A stretch of 5,581 bases of DNA. Origin: CAZXVW01 sp964644025 (GTDB lineage Bacteria > Acidobacteriota > Terriglobia > Bryobacterales > Bryobacteraceae). The position numbers were made by a program, and so were the translations under genes. The notes below the pieces were generated by a model. The model was not told the DNA's origin and did not search any database. It saw only the letters and a program-made list of their open reading frames with translations. The stretch spans positions 1 to 5,581 of the forward strand of contig CAZXVW010000248.1 in the NCBI GenBank assembly GCA_964644025.1, in the 5' to 3' direction. Below are positions 4,622 to 5,581 of the stretch, one piece after another (position 1 is the first letter of the stretch; every line of letters starts with the position of its first letter).

Positions 4622-5581
4622 ATGGCATACACCATCAACACCAATATCACCTCCCTGCAGGCACAGGAATACCTGCGGGTTACTACCGAGTTTCAAAGCA
4701 AGACCATTAACCGCGTAACATCCGGATTGCGGATCATCAGCTCCGGCGATGACGCGGCCGGGCTGGCCGTTGCCAACAGCATCCGGTCGGACCGCGCCGT
4801 GCTCTCCCAGGGCGTCCGGAACGCCAACGACGGTCTGTCAACTCTGCAAACGATTGACGGAGGCATCAACAACATTTCCCAGTTGCTGGACCGCGCCCGG
4901 ACGCTGGCCGCCCAGTCAGCTTCCGGAACGTTCACCGGCGACCGGGCGGTACTGAACAGTGAGTTTCAGAGCGTGTTGAGCGAGATTGACCGCCAGGCAC
5001 AGGCAATCGGCCTCGACCAGGGCGGCGCGTTTGCGCGCTCGCTCACCGTCTTCATCGGCGGCGGCCGCTCGAACGCCGGGATCTCAGCCATCAGTAACGG
5101 TTCGGTCGGAGTCGATCTTTCCGCATCTACCGTGGACACCAAGAGCCTCGGGCTGAGTGGCTACGAAGTCGCCGGGGTCGACTCTACCGACCTGGCCGCC
5201 GGCCAGGCCACCAGCGTCCAGAACATTCTGTCCAACGCCACCAACATCTCCTCGGCCAGCGACGGGTTCACCGACTTCTACTTCTACGGTCCCGGATTCG
5301 GCGACTCCAACCGCGTCAAGGTGTCGGTCAACACCGGCGGTGTCAGCAACATTGAGGAGCTGGTGACCGCGATCAATTCGGCCATTGAAACCGCCGGCAA
5401 CGGAAGCAGCGAGGCGGCGGCAGCCTTCCAGAACGCACAAATTCAGGCGGCCGTCAAGCAGGACTCCGACGGTAGCCAGCGGCTGTCGTTCACTTCTTCG
5501 AAAGTCGCCTTCCAGGTGCGCGCCGGTGATCGCATGGCCAACGCGCTCCTCGGTAACGTGACCGGCGCCTCCGACCCCACC
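4622..5581 (+). CDS. fliC: Flagellin (3' end beyond window)
   Basis: The first 320 residues of a flagellin, open to the right edge. The N-terminal D0/D1 region is clear: MAYTINTNITSLQAQEYLRV, then KTINRVTSGLRIISSGDDAA at about 27-46, GLAVANSIRSDRAVLSQGVR at about 47-66, NANDGLSTLQTIDGGINNIS at about 67-86 and LLDRARTLAAQSASGTFTG at about 88-106. EFQSVLSEIDRQAQAIG follows near 114-130. From about residue 135 the sequence becomes Gly/Ser/Thr/Asn-rich and beta-like, with VDLSASTVDTKSLGLSG near 164-180, indicating surface D2/D3 domains. The conserved C-terminal D1/D0 helices are not reached, and the full protein probably exceeds 400 aa. There is no signal peptide, as expected for type III export, and no cysteine in the visible part. 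Regulation is probably sigma-28 transcription plus CsrA repression relieved by FliW. Confidence 0.95.
   Translation, partial: MAYTINTNITSLQAQEYLRVTTEFQSKTINRVTSGLRIISSGDDAAGLAVANSIRSDRAVLSQGVRNANDGLSTLQTIDGGINNISQLLDRARTLAAQSASGTFTGDRAVLNSEFQSVLSEIDRQAQAIGLDQGGAFARSLTVFIGGGRSNAGISAISNGSVGVDLSASTVDTKSLGLSGYEVAGVDSTDLAAGQATSVQNILSNATNISSASDGFTDFYFYGPGFGDSNRVKVSVNTGGVSNIEELVTAINSAIETAGNGSSEAAAAFQNAQIQAAVKQDSDGSQRLSFTSSKVAFQVRAGDRMANALLGNVTGASDPT

Noticed and set aside
5084..5440. Minus-strand open frame inside flagellin
   Set aside because: Repetitive Val/Gly/Asp content mirrors the flagellin codons; no ribosome site or domain.

Overview
This GC-rich bacterial window joins two unrelated blocks. 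The flagellin N-terminus (start MAYTINTNITSLQAQEYL, then DDAAGLAVANSIRSD and RNANDGLSTLQ) and the order fliW-csrA-flagellin resemble flagellated Acidobacteriota of the Solibacter/Bryobacter type. That placement is inferred from recalled family resemblance and was not tested by a search.

Left block, minus strand (about 1-3407). In transcription order this holds a small ribbon-helix-helix protein, a two-domain sulfotransferase-methyltransferase fusion, an alpha/alpha-toroid protein of the type found in polysaccharide loci, and the probable first codons of another gene running off the left edge. The last three are packed within a few bases of each other and probably form an operon that modifies a surface glycan or other secreted product.

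Junction (about 3408-3790). This holds a decayed ParA-type ATPase gene on the minus strand. It keeps the P-loop region and the DPN motif, but the P-loop lysine is substituted and the frame stops soon after. A 14/15-bp direct repeat flanks it, and a perfect 7-bp inverted repeat overlaps a good minus-strand promoter. The ribbon-helix-helix gene next to it is probably its former partner, so this looks like the scar of a plasmid-type or mobile partition cassette.

Right block, plus strand (about 3791-5581). fliW and csrA overlap by 10 bp and are followed by a flagellin gene truncated by the window edge. A sigma-28 (FliA)-type promoter lies in the last codons of csrA, and its -10 element contains the csrA stop codon. 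The predicted leader of about 70 nt carries a GGA in the loop of a strong hairpin and a second GGA inside the flagellin Shine-Dalgarno. This is the expected architecture for CsrA repression of flagellin, relieved when FliW binds CsrA and reset when flagellin binds FliW. The whole circuit (antagonist, repressor, promoter, target leader, target gene) lies in under 1 kb.

No stretch over 300 bases is empty. The longest without an intact gene is 3408-3790, described above. No tRNA, rRNA, CRISPR array or intact insertion sequence was seen.
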